This document shows, one piece after another, positions 35,681 through 44,755 of a DNA stretch of 64,000 nucleotides. Both the position numbers and the translations under genes were made by a program. The stretch spans positions 1 through 64,000 of the forward strand of contig JAAXKQ010000019.1 of NCBI GenBank assembly GCA_025612245.1. Direction: 5' to 3'. Numbering within the stretch: the first letter of the stretch is position 1; each line of letters starts with the position of its first letter. The notes beneath the pieces are model-generated. The model saw nothing but the letters and a program-made list of their open reading frames with translations. It was not told where the DNA came from and did not search any database. The DNA is from Ignavibacteria bacterium (GTDB lineage: Bacteria > Bacteroidota > Ignavibacteria > Ignavibacteriales > SURF-24).

Positions 35681-38600
35681 ATGTTGGCCATAAGATCTAC
35701 CGGAAAAATACGTTACTACATAATAATACTCGTTTTATGCTCTTTCTTCCTTTGCCCCTTCCACCCCTCAGCATACACGCGACAGGCAACCAGTCCCTCA
35801 GGCCTGAAATTCAGCAGGATATCCGTCGACCAGGGGCTTTCGCAGAGCTCTGTCTTTTCGATCTGCCAGGACAAAAAAGGCTTCCTTTGGTTCGGCACGC
35901 TTGAAGGCCTGAATAAATACGATGGCTATAATTTTACGGTCTTCAGGGCCAACCAGCCCGCGGAAAACTCCTTAAGCAGCAGCACAATATTTAAGCTGTA
36001 TGAAGACAGGCAGGGAACGCTCTGGATCGGTACGCTTGGTGGCGGCCTGACCAGGTACAATAAGGACAAGGAGAACTTTACCTCTTACCTGAACAACCCT
36101 GCCGATCCGGCAAGCCTGAGCAATAATAACGTGAGGGCAATCTTTGAGGCAAGCGACGGGAAACTATGGGTCGGAACCAACAACGGGCTAAACATTCTGG
36201 ACAGAAAAACCGGCAGGTTCGAGCATTTCTTCAACAATGCCCAGGACCTTAAAAGCCTCAGCAATAACTATGTCTGGTCAATCTATGAAGACAGCCGCCG
36301 CCAGATCTGGATCGGCACATACGGCGGCCTGAACAGGTATGACCCCAAAACCAGGGGCTTTATAAGGTATACATACCAGGAAGGACAGAAAAACGGACTT
36401 AGCAACAATTATGTCTGGGATATTCTGGAAGACAGTAAGCACAGGCTCTGGCTCGGGACAAACAACGGGCTTAACCTGTTTGACAGAAATACGAACAGGT
36501 TTACCGTATTCAAGAAAAACCCGGCCGACCCGTCTAGCATAAGCCAGAACAATATCTGGAGAATTTTTCAGGACAGTAAGGGCCTCATATGGGTCGGCAC
36601 GCTTGGAGGCGGCCTGAACCGTATAGTCGAAAACTCCCGTGGACAGATCAGCTTTGTTAAATACCAGTATTCAGCCTATGACCCTAAGAGCATCAGCCAC
36701 AACTACGTCTGGTCGATATTTGAGGACAGGTCGGGAGTATTATGGATCGGCACGGATCTCGGTCTTAACATGTACGACAGCAAAAAAGAGAAGTTCCGCT
36801 TATACCAGAACAATCCTTTTATTCAGAACAGCCTTTCCAACAATGAAGTTACTGCCTTCTGCAGCAAAAGCTCTAATAAAAGTTCCTTGGGGCTCTGGAT
36901 CGGTACGCGCAACGGGTTAAACTTCTACGACCCCGTAAAAAACAGCTACCGGCAGTATAAAACAGTGCCCGGAAAAGAAAATTCACTCAGCACAAATTAC
37001 ATCCGATCCCTATATGAGGACAAGCACGGAGTACTCTGGATCGGCACGAGCGGCGGGGGAGTTGATGAATTTGAGGCAAGGACCGGAACATTTAAGCACC
37101 ATAAGGTTTTGCCCGGGCTGAATTCCATTACCGATAACAACGTCACGGCAATTCATGAGGACAGGGAAGGCACTATATGGGTAGGCACGCTTTCAGGTCT
37201 CAATAAATTCAACAGGCAGGAGAATAAATTCATACATTACCTGAACGATCCCAAAAATCCATCCTCAATAAGTCACAACTATGTCTATTCTATATATGAG
37301 GATGAAAAAGGCAGGCTCTGGATCGGAACCCTTGGCGGAGGGCTGAACTGCTTTGACAAGAATACGGGCAGCTTTAAGCGCTTCCAGTTCGAGCGCGGAA
37401 AGGCAAACGTCCTGAGCAATAATTACGTGTGGACCATTATGGAAGACCACATCGATGGCCGGGATGTGCTCTGGATCGGGACAAATGACGGTCTGAACAA
37501 GATGGATCTCGGAAATAACAGCGTAACTGTCTATAAGGAAAAAGACGGGCTTCCGAACAGTGTTATTTACGGGATTCTAAAGGACAACAAGAACGACCTT
37601 TGGCTAAGTACAAACAAGGGGATTTCAAAGTTCGACCTCAAAAGAAAAACCTTCAGGAATTACTCGCCAGGCGACGGCCTCCAGAGCTACCAGTTCAACG
37701 GCGGCGCCTTTTTTAAGAGCAAGCAGGGGGAGATGTTCTTTGGAGGGATCAACGGTTTTAACAGCTTTTACCCGGACAGTGTGGAAGATAACCGTGTCGT
37801 GCCGCCGATCGTAATTACAAATTTCCTAATTTCCAACAAGCCTGTAAAAGCCGGGGAGGATTCCCCCCTGAGCAAGTCGATTACCGAGACAAGCGAGATC
37901 AGGCTTAACTACAGCCAGAGCGTATTTTCATTCGAGTTTGCAGCGCTTCATTATTCAAATCCAACTGAAAACCAGTACGCCTACAAGCTCGAGGGATTTG
38001 ACAAAAACTGGAACTTTGCAAAGACCAGGAGGTTTGTCACCTATACGAACCTGGACCCGGGGATGTATACCTTCAGGGTGATCGGCTCAAACAGTGACGG
38101 AGTCTGGAACACCCGTGGAGCCTCGCTCAGGATCATCATTTCGCCCCCATACTGGAGGACGTGGTGGTTTATTTTTATCTGCTGTCTTGTCGTTTTCGGG
38201 CTCATCTGGCTCGTATTTGCCGTCAGGATGCGCCACCTTTTAGACATTGAGCGCCTGAGGCTTAAGATATCGGCCGACCTGCACGACGACATCGGCACAA
38301 GGCTTACAGAAATCTCAATGCTCAGTGATATTGCTATCGGGATGAATGATAAAGACGGAGTTGCCGAAATAAAGGAAACAGTAAAAAAAGTCGGTTCAAT
38401 TGCCAGAAATTTAATCGATAACATGAGTGACATAATCTGGCTTATTAATCCAAAGAAAGATTCCTTAAGTGAGCTGTTCCTGAAACTGCGCGACAGTTAT
38501 GAGGAAATTTTTTCTTATTCACAGATACTTTTGCATATTAACAATGCCGAATTTCTTGAAGAGATTAAACTTCCCATTGAATACAGGAAGCACCTTTACC

Positions 38601-38854
38601 TCATTTTCAAGGAAGCGCTCAATAATTCCCTGAAATACAGCAAGTGCACTGAGATATCAATCAATACACAGGTCAACGGGAGGATTCTGGACATAACGCT
38701 TTACGATAACGGTACCGGTTTCGACATGAATAAACCAAGCAGCGGAAACGGGCTTGGGAACATGAAATCCCGGGCTGAACAGATAAAAGGGACGCTCAGA
38801 ATTCAGTCGAAGCCAGGTGAGGGAACAATGATTAAATTTGTAGGCTATTATTAA
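35681..38854 (+). CDS. Two-component sensor kinase with double seven-bladed propeller (Reg_prop-Y_Y_Y-HisKA_3)
   Basis: The 1057-residue kinase has a signal anchor (about 10-32), then a periplasmic sensor made of 14 blades, each ending in a version of LWIGTxxGLNxYD, which is two seven-bladed propellers. A Y_Y_Y domain (about 755-820) precedes the single TM (about 829-848). The kinase is of the NarX type: DLHDDIGTRL with phosphoacceptor H868, then a HATPase domain ending GLGNMKSRAEQIKGTL. In Bacteroidota such sensors bind oligosaccharides between propellers and switch polysaccharide utilisation genes. Unlike classical hybrid proteins it has no receiver or AraC domain; these functions are supplied by the regulator gene 31 bp downstream. 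Confidence 0.93.
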   Translation: MLAIRSTGKIRYYIIILVLCSFFLCPFHPSAYTRQATSPSGLKFSRISVDQGLSQSSVFSICQDKKGFLWFGTLEGLNKYDGYNFTVFRANQPAENSLSSSTIFKLYEDRQGTLWIGTLGGGLTRYNKDKENFTSYLNNPADPASLSNNNVRAIFEASDGKLWVGTNNGLNILDRKTGRFEHFFNNAQDLKSLSNNYVWSIYEDSRRQIWIGTYGGLNRYDPKTRGFIRYTYQEGQKNGLSNNYVWDILEDSKHRLWLGTNNGLNLFDRNTNRFTVFKKNPADPSSISQNNIWRIFQDSKGLIWVGTLGGGLNRIVENSRGQISFVKYQYSAYDPKSISHNYVWSIFEDRSGVLWIGTDLGLNMYDSKKEKFRLYQNNPFIQNSLSNNEVTAFCSKSSNKSSLGLWIGTRNGLNFYDPVKNSYRQYKTVPGKENSLSTNYIRSLYEDKHGVLWIGTSGGGVDEFEARTGTFKHHKVLPGLNSITDNNVTAIHEDREGTIWVGTLSGLNKFNRQENKFIHYLNDPKNPSSISHNYVYSIYEDEKGRLWIGTLGGGLNCFDKNTGSFKRFQFERGKANVLSNNYVWTIMEDHIDGRDVLWIGTNDGLNKMDLGNNSVTVYKEKDGLPNSVIYGILKDNKNDLWLSTNKGISKFDLKRKTFRNYSPGDGLQSYQFNGGAFFKSKQGEMFFGGINGFNSFYPDSVEDNRVVPPIVITNFLISNKPVKAGEDSPLSKSITETSEIRLNYSQSVFSFEFAALHYSNPTENQYAYKLEGFDKNWNFAKTRRFVTYTNLDPGMYTFRVIGSNSDGVWNTRGASLRIIISPPYWRTWWFIFICCLVVFGLIWLVFAVRMRHLLDIERLRLKISADLHDDIGTRLTEISMLSDIAIGMNDKDGVAEIKETVKKVGSIARNLIDNMSDIIWLINPKKDSLSELFLKLRDSYEEIFSYSQILLHINNAEFLEEIKLPIEYRKHLYLIFKEALNNSLKYSKCTEISINTQVNGRILDITLYDNGTGFDMNKPSSGNGLGNMKSRAEQIKGTLRIQSKPGEGTMIKFVGYY

Positions 38855-38885
38855 AGCAGGCCATTATTAAACCCGGGTTCAATTT

Positions 38886-39527
38886 ATGAAAAAAGAAATA
38901 AAAGTAGTTATTGTTGAAGATAACGAGATCATCAACAAATCTCTTGTGACACTGATAAGCGGTGCCGAAGGCTTTAGCTGCATCGGTTCTTTTTACGATT
39001 GCGAGACTATGCTTGCAAAGTTTGACGGGCTTAGTCCCGATATTGTCCTCATGGATATTCAGCTTAAAGGGATGTCGGGGATACAGGGGGTAAAAAAGCT
39101 GAGGGAAATAAACCCTGATCTGAGCGTCCTTATGCTTACAATACACGAGGAAAACGACCTCGTCTTTGAAGCTCTCTGTGCGGGTGCAAGCGGGTACATC
39201 ATCAAAAAGACGCATCCTTTAAGGCTTCTTGAATCTATAGAAGAAGCCTACGAAGGAGGCGCCCCGATGAGCTCCAGCATTGCGCGCAAGGTTATTAGCT
39301 TTTTTCAGCCCGGGAAGAAGCTGTCGGCCGATGCAAACCTCCTTACCGACAGGGAGCTCGGGATACTGAAGGAGCTGGCAAAGGGGAAAACCTACTACGC
39401 AATTGCGCTTACGCTTAGTATTAGCAAGGATACGGTAAGGTTCCATATAAAAAAAATATACAACAAACTTCACGTCCACTCACAGGCAGAAGCCGTCTCG
39501 GAAGCAATGAAAAAGGGGATACTGTAG
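38886..39527 (+). CDS. NarL/LuxR-type response regulator
   Basis: The 213-residue protein has a receiver (1-120; phosphoacceptor D57 in IVLMDIQLKG, switch Thr in LMLTIHE and Lys in IIKK) and a LuxR-type helix-turn-helix (about 145-210) recognised by LTDRELGILKELAKGKTYYAIA and ISKDTVRFHIKKIYNKLHVHSQ. It is 31 bp downstream of the propeller sensor kinase, so it is almost certainly its partner. Probable targets are the flanking glycan loci, including the SSS symporter transcript that begins 276 bp downstream. Confidence 0.93.
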   Translation: MKKEIKVVIVEDNEIINKSLVTLISGAEGFSCIGSFYDCETMLAKFDGLSPDIVLMDIQLKGMSGIQGVKKLREINPDLSVLMLTIHEENDLVFEALCAGASGYIIKKTHPLRLLESIEEAYEGGAPMSSSIARKVISFFQPGKKLSADANLLTDRELGILKELAKGKTYYAIALTLSISKDTVRFHIKKIYNKLHVHSQAEAVSEAMKKGIL

Positions 39528-39570
39528 GAGTCCAGCACATTCTCACCTAAAAATATTCGATACTTAAGCG

Positions 39571-39618
39571 GGCAGGAAGGGCACTATTTGTGAAGGGCCT
39601 CTCTTGCCTCTTTTTTTC
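39571..39618 (+). terminator. Imperfect hairpin with T tract after the NarL regulator
   Basis: GGCAGGAAGGG (39571 onward) pairs imperfectly with CCTCTCTTGCC, and CTTTTTTTCTC follows immediately. The position, 44 bp after the regulator stop, and the eight-base pyrimidine tract support termination of the two-component operon. Confidence 0.55.
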
Positions 39619-39631
39619 TCCGTACCTTCCG

Positions 39632-39650
39632 AACAGGTAGCTTACCTGTT
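39632..39650. promoter_or_regulatory. Perfect palindrome AACAGGTA-GCT-TACCTGTT
   Basis: Two 8-bp arms (39632-39639 and 39643-39650) surround a 3-bp centre. The site lies about 40 bp upstream of a candidate promoter and 154 bp before the symporter ATG. It could be a protein-binding operator, or part of a second terminator because TTTATATT follows. The centre is too short for a favourable RNA loop, which tilts the call to an operator. Confidence 0.4.
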
Positions 39651-39686
39651 TTATATTCCATTCACCACAAAGTGTGCAGTTTACCA

Positions 39687-39715
39687 TTTGATGTAGTTGT
39701 TTACATTTACCTTTT
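39687..39715 (+). promoter_or_regulatory. Candidate promoter upstream of the symporter
   Basis: TTTG (39687-39690) and TACCTTTT (39708-39715), with a 17-bp spacer, resemble the -33/-7 pair of Bacteroidota promoters, with one mismatch in the last base of the -7 box. It would start the transcript for the 39.8-57.7 kb locus. Confidence 0.35.
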
Positions 39716-39803
39716 TCTCTAAAATTTGGACCGTAAAAAGAAGGCTCAACTTAAAAAAGAAGTCCTGGGCAGAAATTAAAATTTATCTTAAAAGAAGTAC
39801 TCA

Positions 39804-41636
39804 ATGCAGCTTATTGATTATTCCATCGTTGCACTTTATATGGCGGGCGTCATAGGGCTTGGGTTTTATTTTGAAAGAAAGGCTTCGAAAGGAATCGATT
39901 CTTATTTTCTGGGCGACAGAAATCTTCCCTGGTGGGCGCTCGGGGCTTCCGGTATGGCCAGCAACGTCGACCTTTCGGGAACGATGATCATTGTAGGACT
40001 GCTTTACGCCCTGGGCAGCAAGGGATTTTTCATAGAGTTCAGGGGCGGCATAGTACTGATAATGGCCTTCTTCATGGTTTTTATGGGTAAATGGAACCGC
40101 AGGGCAAAAGTAATGACCGTAGCCGAGTGGATGCAGTTCAGGTTCGGAAAAGGAAAAGAAGGCGACGTGGCAAGAATACTGAGCGCCTCGGCAAACATAG
40201 TCTTTGCAGTCGGTGCCATAAGCTATTTTGCAATTGGCGGGGGAAAATTCTTTGGCGAGTTCTTCGGAATAGATGAAAGCACGGGTACAATAATCCTCAT
40301 TTTAATTACCACAATTTATACCGTGGCAAGCGGGCTTTACGGTGTGGTGTGGACTGACGTGTTTCAGGGCTTTTTGATTCTAGCCGCCGTTGTTGCCATG
40401 TGCTTTATTGCCTATAGTACGGTAAAGCTTCCAAATGAATTCATGGTATCCGTTCCTCTTGGAAAAGGAGGGTTTCAGCAGCTCAAAACCACATTTAATG
40501 ATTGGAGCAGCATATTGCCTCCGATGAAGATGAACCTCCCGGGCGATTACTCGGTCTTTAACCTGCTCGGTCTTACAATTCTTTTATACATGGTAAAAAC
40601 GGCTCTTGAAGGCAGCGGGGGCTCGGGCGGCTACATTACGCAGAGATACTTTGCCGCCAAGAGCGACAGGGAAGCCGGGCTTCTCTCATTATTCTGGATA
40701 TTCCTGCTTTCTTTCAGATGGCCTCTGGTTACGGCTTTTGCCATACTAGGAATTTACCACGGCATTTCAGGCCACATAATTCAAGATCCCGAGCTTGTTG
40801 TACCGGTCGTAATTAAAGAGTACGTTCCTGCTGGCGTAAAAGGCCTCATAATTACCGGTTTTCTTGCCGCGGCAATGTCCACCTTTACGGCAATTATAAA
40901 TGCCGGTGCGGCATACTGGGTAAAGGACATTTTTCAGGCATACCTGAAGCCGGGTGCCTCAGAAAAACAGCTCGTCTTGCACAGCAGGCTGGCTTCAGTA
41001 TTGATAGTAGTCCTTGGAGTAGCATTCAGTTACAATATCAGCAGCATAAACGAAATCTGGGGCTGGCTGAGCCTGGGACTTGGAGCGGGCCTTGCAATCC
41101 CATTGGTGTTCAGGTGGTTCTGGTGGCGTTTTAACGGATATGGGTTTGCCACGGGCACTTTCTTTGGAATGGTTACGGCAATCCTTGTAAAGCTTTTGCT
41201 TCCAGGCGCACCGGAGTACATAAGCTTTATCATTCCTGCCGGCACGTCTTTTATCGGCTGCATCTTAGGAACTCTTATGACAAGACCTACTGAAATGAAA
41301 GTCCTTCAGGAATTTTACAACGTTACGCGGCCATTTGGCTTCTGGGGGCCAGTCTCTGAAAAACTCCCCGAGAAGAAATTAAGAGGCATAAAGCGTGAAA
41401 ACAGAAGGGACATTATTTCCACCTTTATTGCCATACCATGGCAGGTCGCATTTTTTATGATGGGGATGATGCTCATGATGAAAAACTGGGGCAACTTTAT
41501 GCTTCTGCTTGCAGTCTTTGCCGTTCTCTCAGCCGGGCTGTATATGAGCTGGTTTAAGGGGTTGTCGTCAGGAAAGAAAAAGGGAATACCGGAAAAAGGC
41601 ACGGCGGTTCCGGCAGAAAGTCTTCAGGCGGATTAG
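39804..41636 (+). CDS. Sodium/solute symporter (SSS family)
   Basis: The 610-residue permease has about 13-14 membrane helices. Diagnostic SSS features are the N-terminal SYFLGDRNLPWWALGASGMASN segment at helix 1, which contains the broken helix around the sodium site, TVYDVVWTDVFQGFL-like YGVVWTDVFQGFLIL, and the central SGGYITQRYFAAKS. It is longer than the 500-residue average by a C-terminal extension with two more helices and a charged tail. It probably imports a sugar or acidic sugar released by the secreted hydrolases of the locus. It is 8 bp before the TonB receptor gene, hence cotranscribed. Confidence 0.9.
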   Translation: MQLIDYSIVALYMAGVIGLGFYFERKASKGIDSYFLGDRNLPWWALGASGMASNVDLSGTMIIVGLLYALGSKGFFIEFRGGIVLIMAFFMVFMGKWNRRAKVMTVAEWMQFRFGKGKEGDVARILSASANIVFAVGAISYFAIGGGKFFGEFFGIDESTGTIILILITTIYTVASGLYGVVWTDVFQGFLILAAVVAMCFIAYSTVKLPNEFMVSVPLGKGGFQQLKTTFNDWSSILPPMKMNLPGDYSVFNLLGLTILLYMVKTALEGSGGSGGYITQRYFAAKSDREAGLLSLFWIFLLSFRWPLVTAFAILGIYHGISGHIIQDPELVVPVVIKEYVPAGVKGLIITGFLAAAMSTFTAIINAGAAYWVKDIFQAYLKPGASEKQLVLHSRLASVLIVVLGVAFSYNISSINEIWGWLSLGLGAGLAIPLVFRWFWWRFNGYGFATGTFFGMVTAILVKLLLPGAPEYISFIIPAGTSFIGCILGTLMTRPTEMKVLQEFYNVTRPFGFWGPVSEKLPEKKLRGIKRENRRDIISTFIAIPWQVAFFMMGMMLMMKNWGNFMLLLAVFAVLSAGLYMSWFKGLSSGKKKGIPEKGTAVPAESLQAD

Positions 41637-41644
41637 TCTATTTA

Positions 41645-44600
41645 ATGAAAGCGGAAAAAATAAGAATAATTTTTAATAAATCAGTGACGGGGAATAGTGT
41701 GTTCTCATTTGAAAAAATAACAAGAGCATTTTGCCTGCTCTTAATCATCTCGGCAGTCTCCTTTGCACAGGGTGGCAAGGGCAAGATTTCCGGCAGGGTA
41801 GTAGACGACAGGACAAATGAACCCCTTTTAGGCGTCAACGTACGCATTATGGATTCAAAGCTCGGTGCCACTACAGACCAGGAAGGCAGTTTTGCAATCA
41901 TAAACGTCAATCCCGGCAGGTATTCCGTTACAGCCAGCATGATCGGCTATGGAACTTTAAGCCAGTCGGGAGTGGAAGTTTTCATTGACCGCACGACTGA
42001 GCTTACCTTCAGGCTGAAGGACGCCTCGATTCAGACGCAGACGGTGACAATTCTGGCCGAAAGGCAAAAGATCATAAAAGACCAGACCTCAACTTCGGCT
42101 ACAATGGATGACGAGCAGATTAAGGCTACTCCGGTTGAAGGCTTAAGAGGCGTAATTGACCTTTCGGCGAGCTTCCAGAAAAACGCACAGGGCGACTATC
42201 AGGTAAGGGGTTCCGGTACGAATGAGGTCAGCTTTCAGGTTAACGGCGTCGAACAGGGGAATTCAAACACTTCTGTCCCGGGCTGGGGAGGCGGTACAAA
42301 GGCGAACAATTCCTGGAAGTATGACGTCAATCCAATCGGCGTGCAGCAGATGCAGCTCATCTCAGGCGGATTCAGCGCCGAATACGGCAATGCGCAGGCA
42401 GGAGTTGTAAAGGTTGTAATGAAAGAAGGAGCCCCGAAGTTTTCGGGTGAATTCAGGGTTGAGTACAGGCCTGAAGGGCAATACCACTGGGGAAACTATA
42501 TTTACGACAAAAGCAGTCCTGAGTGGCGGACCTGGGGAAACCTGGATTACTGGATGAACGTCCAGAAAGCAAACGCCAACAAATCACCCGAGGCCAACAT
42601 ATTTACCTCGCTCGGCATGAACTCCAGGTATCCCGACCTATATAATAAAGTTTTCAGGACAAAAAATGCCTCGGCATCCGAACTGGCAAGGTGGGATTCT
42701 TTGGCAAACAGGGAGATAATGTGGGCATATGACACCTGGGTAAAACTCCACACTCCGGATGAAAACAACCCACTCGGAATATATGACTACAGGACACACT
42801 ACTACACGCACTACATGCTGGGCTTCGGTGGCCCGATTGGTAAAAATCCGGACCTCCTAAAGTTCTTCTTCTCCGGAGAATACAAGAGCAATCCAACAAG
42901 GATCCCTTCGACGGAAAAAGACCAGGTGGCGCAGAATTATATACTTACAATGACTTCACAGATTCTGAAGAATCATAAGTTCAAGTTTACCGCCGGGTAC
43001 CAGAAATACGTGGGCGGACTTTTCTCGGGTTCGGATGACATCCGGTACGCCGGAATTTCCCCTTCGTATAAATATTTCGCGTCGCGTGACCCTGTAAGGA
43101 CCGAACTTACCACCTCGCAGAGTTTTAACTGGGTCTATACGCTTGACAACAATTCATTTCTTGAAACGCAGATTACGCACCAGTACGAGAAATATGAGCT
43201 GCCATACAGGTATCTGTACACCTGGAACGACGAAAAAGACAGGCTCGACAGTTCAAACGACGCCTCCGGAATTCTTCTGACAAGAGGCGACTGGTGGGAT
43301 ACAGAGTGGTACACCGGATATGAAAACATTGCAACCGACTTTTTCCAGGACAACAGGTCAGAGCAGTTCAGCTTCAGCAGCGACTATTCAAACCAGCTGA
43401 CAAAAAGCAATTACCTCAAGGCGGGCATAAGGCTAAACTACTGGGACCTTGCAAATACGGGCGTAACCTATAACTTTAAGGCAAACGCATTCCTGACGCA
43501 GCAGGGCGTTGCGGAACATTACGTAGCATATCCAATCAATGCCGCCGTATATTTCCAGGACAAAATGGAATACGAGGGGATGGTTGCCAACCTGGGCTTA
43601 AGAGCCGAGATGTACAATTTCCAGGCCAACGTTCCTAAGGATATTTTTGACGTTTTCTATCAGGGGACACAGGGTTCAGGAAACCTTGGAAGCCTTGAGA
43701 CCGAAAGGTCCAAGACGCGCTACATGCTGTTGCCCCGCCTTGGACTGTCATTCCCGATAGGGGAGAATACGGCATTCCGCCTTCAGTACGGGCATTTTGC
43801 ATCCATGCCAATTTTCTCGCAGGCGCTCGGTAATTCAACCTTTTACGGCTGGAATACCAGGGGAAATGCGGATCTTGAGCCGAAGAAGACAATTAACTAT
43901 GAGCTCGGGCTCCAGCAGCTTATTGACGAGGAGAACAGGCTTGACATTGCAATATATTATAACGACAGGGTAAGGCAGATCGGGACACAGAATGTTGCCA
44001 GCTTTACGGGTAACACCAGGAATTCCTCGGGCTTTACAAACGATAACTCGCAGCTGTTTTCGTACGACTCTTATACAAACAACCAGTTCGGCTCTACAAT
44101 AGGGCTGGACATAACGCTTGAAAAGGTAACCACCACAAATTTCAGCTACAGACTCAGCTACAGCCTTTCGCAGACGACTACCGGCACATACGGCGCCCCG
44201 ACGATTTACCCCGAGAGTGCCTCGGGCTCTGAGACAAGGATAAATTCCATGGAAATGCTGGCCTCATGGGACAGGACACACAGCTTCCGCGGGCTGTTCC
44301 AGTACTTCCTGAGGGATGCCGAGGGAATGAAGCTCTGGGGAATTTACCCCTTTGAAAACTCAACCTACAGCCTGACCTATACGGCACAGTCGGGACTGCC
44401 TTTTACCTACGTCACCAGTTCGGACCTGAAGGACGTTGTCAATAACAAGCGCTACCCTCTGGAATCCAGCTTTGACTTTAATTTCAACAAGACGATCAAC
44501 TGGGGAGATACGAAGATTATTTTGGGCATACGCGTGATGAACCTCCTGAACAACCAGTGGCTTACACCGCCGGATCAGAACCAGGACCTTGAAGCCTGGA

Positions 44601-44725
44601 TTCAGTATGCTGTTACTTCCGACAACCCGGATTTTCCACATGATGGAAACTATTTGTTCAGCCCTTACCGTGCCTACAGGAATATTCCAAGGCAGATTTT
44701 CTTTACTCTTGGCGTCGGAATTTAA
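41645..44725 (+). CDS. TonB-dependent receptor with carboxypeptidase-regulatory-like domain
   Basis: This 1026-residue outer-membrane receptor has a signal peptide ending near SAVSFAQ (about residue 40), a CarboxypepD_reg-like domain (about 47-125; GKISGRVVDDRTNEPLLGVNV), a plug (about 130-250; YQVRGSGTNEVSFQVNGVE) and a large beta barrel ending in an aromatic-rich strand, FFTLGVGI. Such receptors import oligosaccharides or act as scaffolds for surface glycan uptake. No SusD-like lipoprotein gene lies beside it, so it is not a standard SusC/D pair. The following secreted gene begins about 30 bp downstream. Confidence 0.9.
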   Translation: MKAEKIRIIFNKSVTGNSVFSFEKITRAFCLLLIISAVSFAQGGKGKISGRVVDDRTNEPLLGVNVRIMDSKLGATTDQEGSFAIINVNPGRYSVTASMIGYGTLSQSGVEVFIDRTTELTFRLKDASIQTQTVTILAERQKIIKDQTSTSATMDDEQIKATPVEGLRGVIDLSASFQKNAQGDYQVRGSGTNEVSFQVNGVEQGNSNTSVPGWGGGTKANNSWKYDVNPIGVQQMQLISGGFSAEYGNAQAGVVKVVMKEGAPKFSGEFRVEYRPEGQYHWGNYIYDKSSPEWRTWGNLDYWMNVQKANANKSPEANIFTSLGMNSRYPDLYNKVFRTKNASASELARWDSLANREIMWAYDTWVKLHTPDENNPLGIYDYRTHYYTHYMLGFGGPIGKNPDLLKFFFSGEYKSNPTRIPSTEKDQVAQNYILTMTSQILKNHKFKFTAGYQKYVGGLFSGSDDIRYAGISPSYKYFASRDPVRTELTTSQSFNWVYTLDNNSFLETQITHQYEKYELPYRYLYTWNDEKDRLDSSNDASGILLTRGDWWDTEWYTGYENIATDFFQDNRSEQFSFSSDYSNQLTKSNYLKAGIRLNYWDLANTGVTYNFKANAFLTQQGVAEHYVAYPINAAVYFQDKMEYEGMVANLGLRAEMYNFQANVPKDIFDVFYQGTQGSGNLGSLETERSKTRYMLLPRLGLSFPIGENTAFRLQYGHFASMPIFSQALGNSTFYGWNTRGNADLEPKKTINYELGLQQLIDEENRLDIAIYYNDRVRQIGTQNVASFTGNTRNSSGFTNDNSQLFSYDSYTNNQFGSTIGLDITLEKVTTTNFSYRLSYSLSQTTTGTYGAPTIYPESASGSETRINSMEMLASWDRTHSFRGLFQYFLRDAEGMKLWGIYPFENSTYSLTYTAQSGLPFTYVTSSDLKDVVNNKRYPLESSFDFNFNKTINWGDTKIILGIRVMNLLNNQWLTPPDQNQDLEAWIQYAVTSDNPDFPHDGNYLFSPYRAYRNIPRQIFFTLGVGI

Positions 44726-44755
44726 GTAAGTATGTCATTAACAAAAATTATAAAT

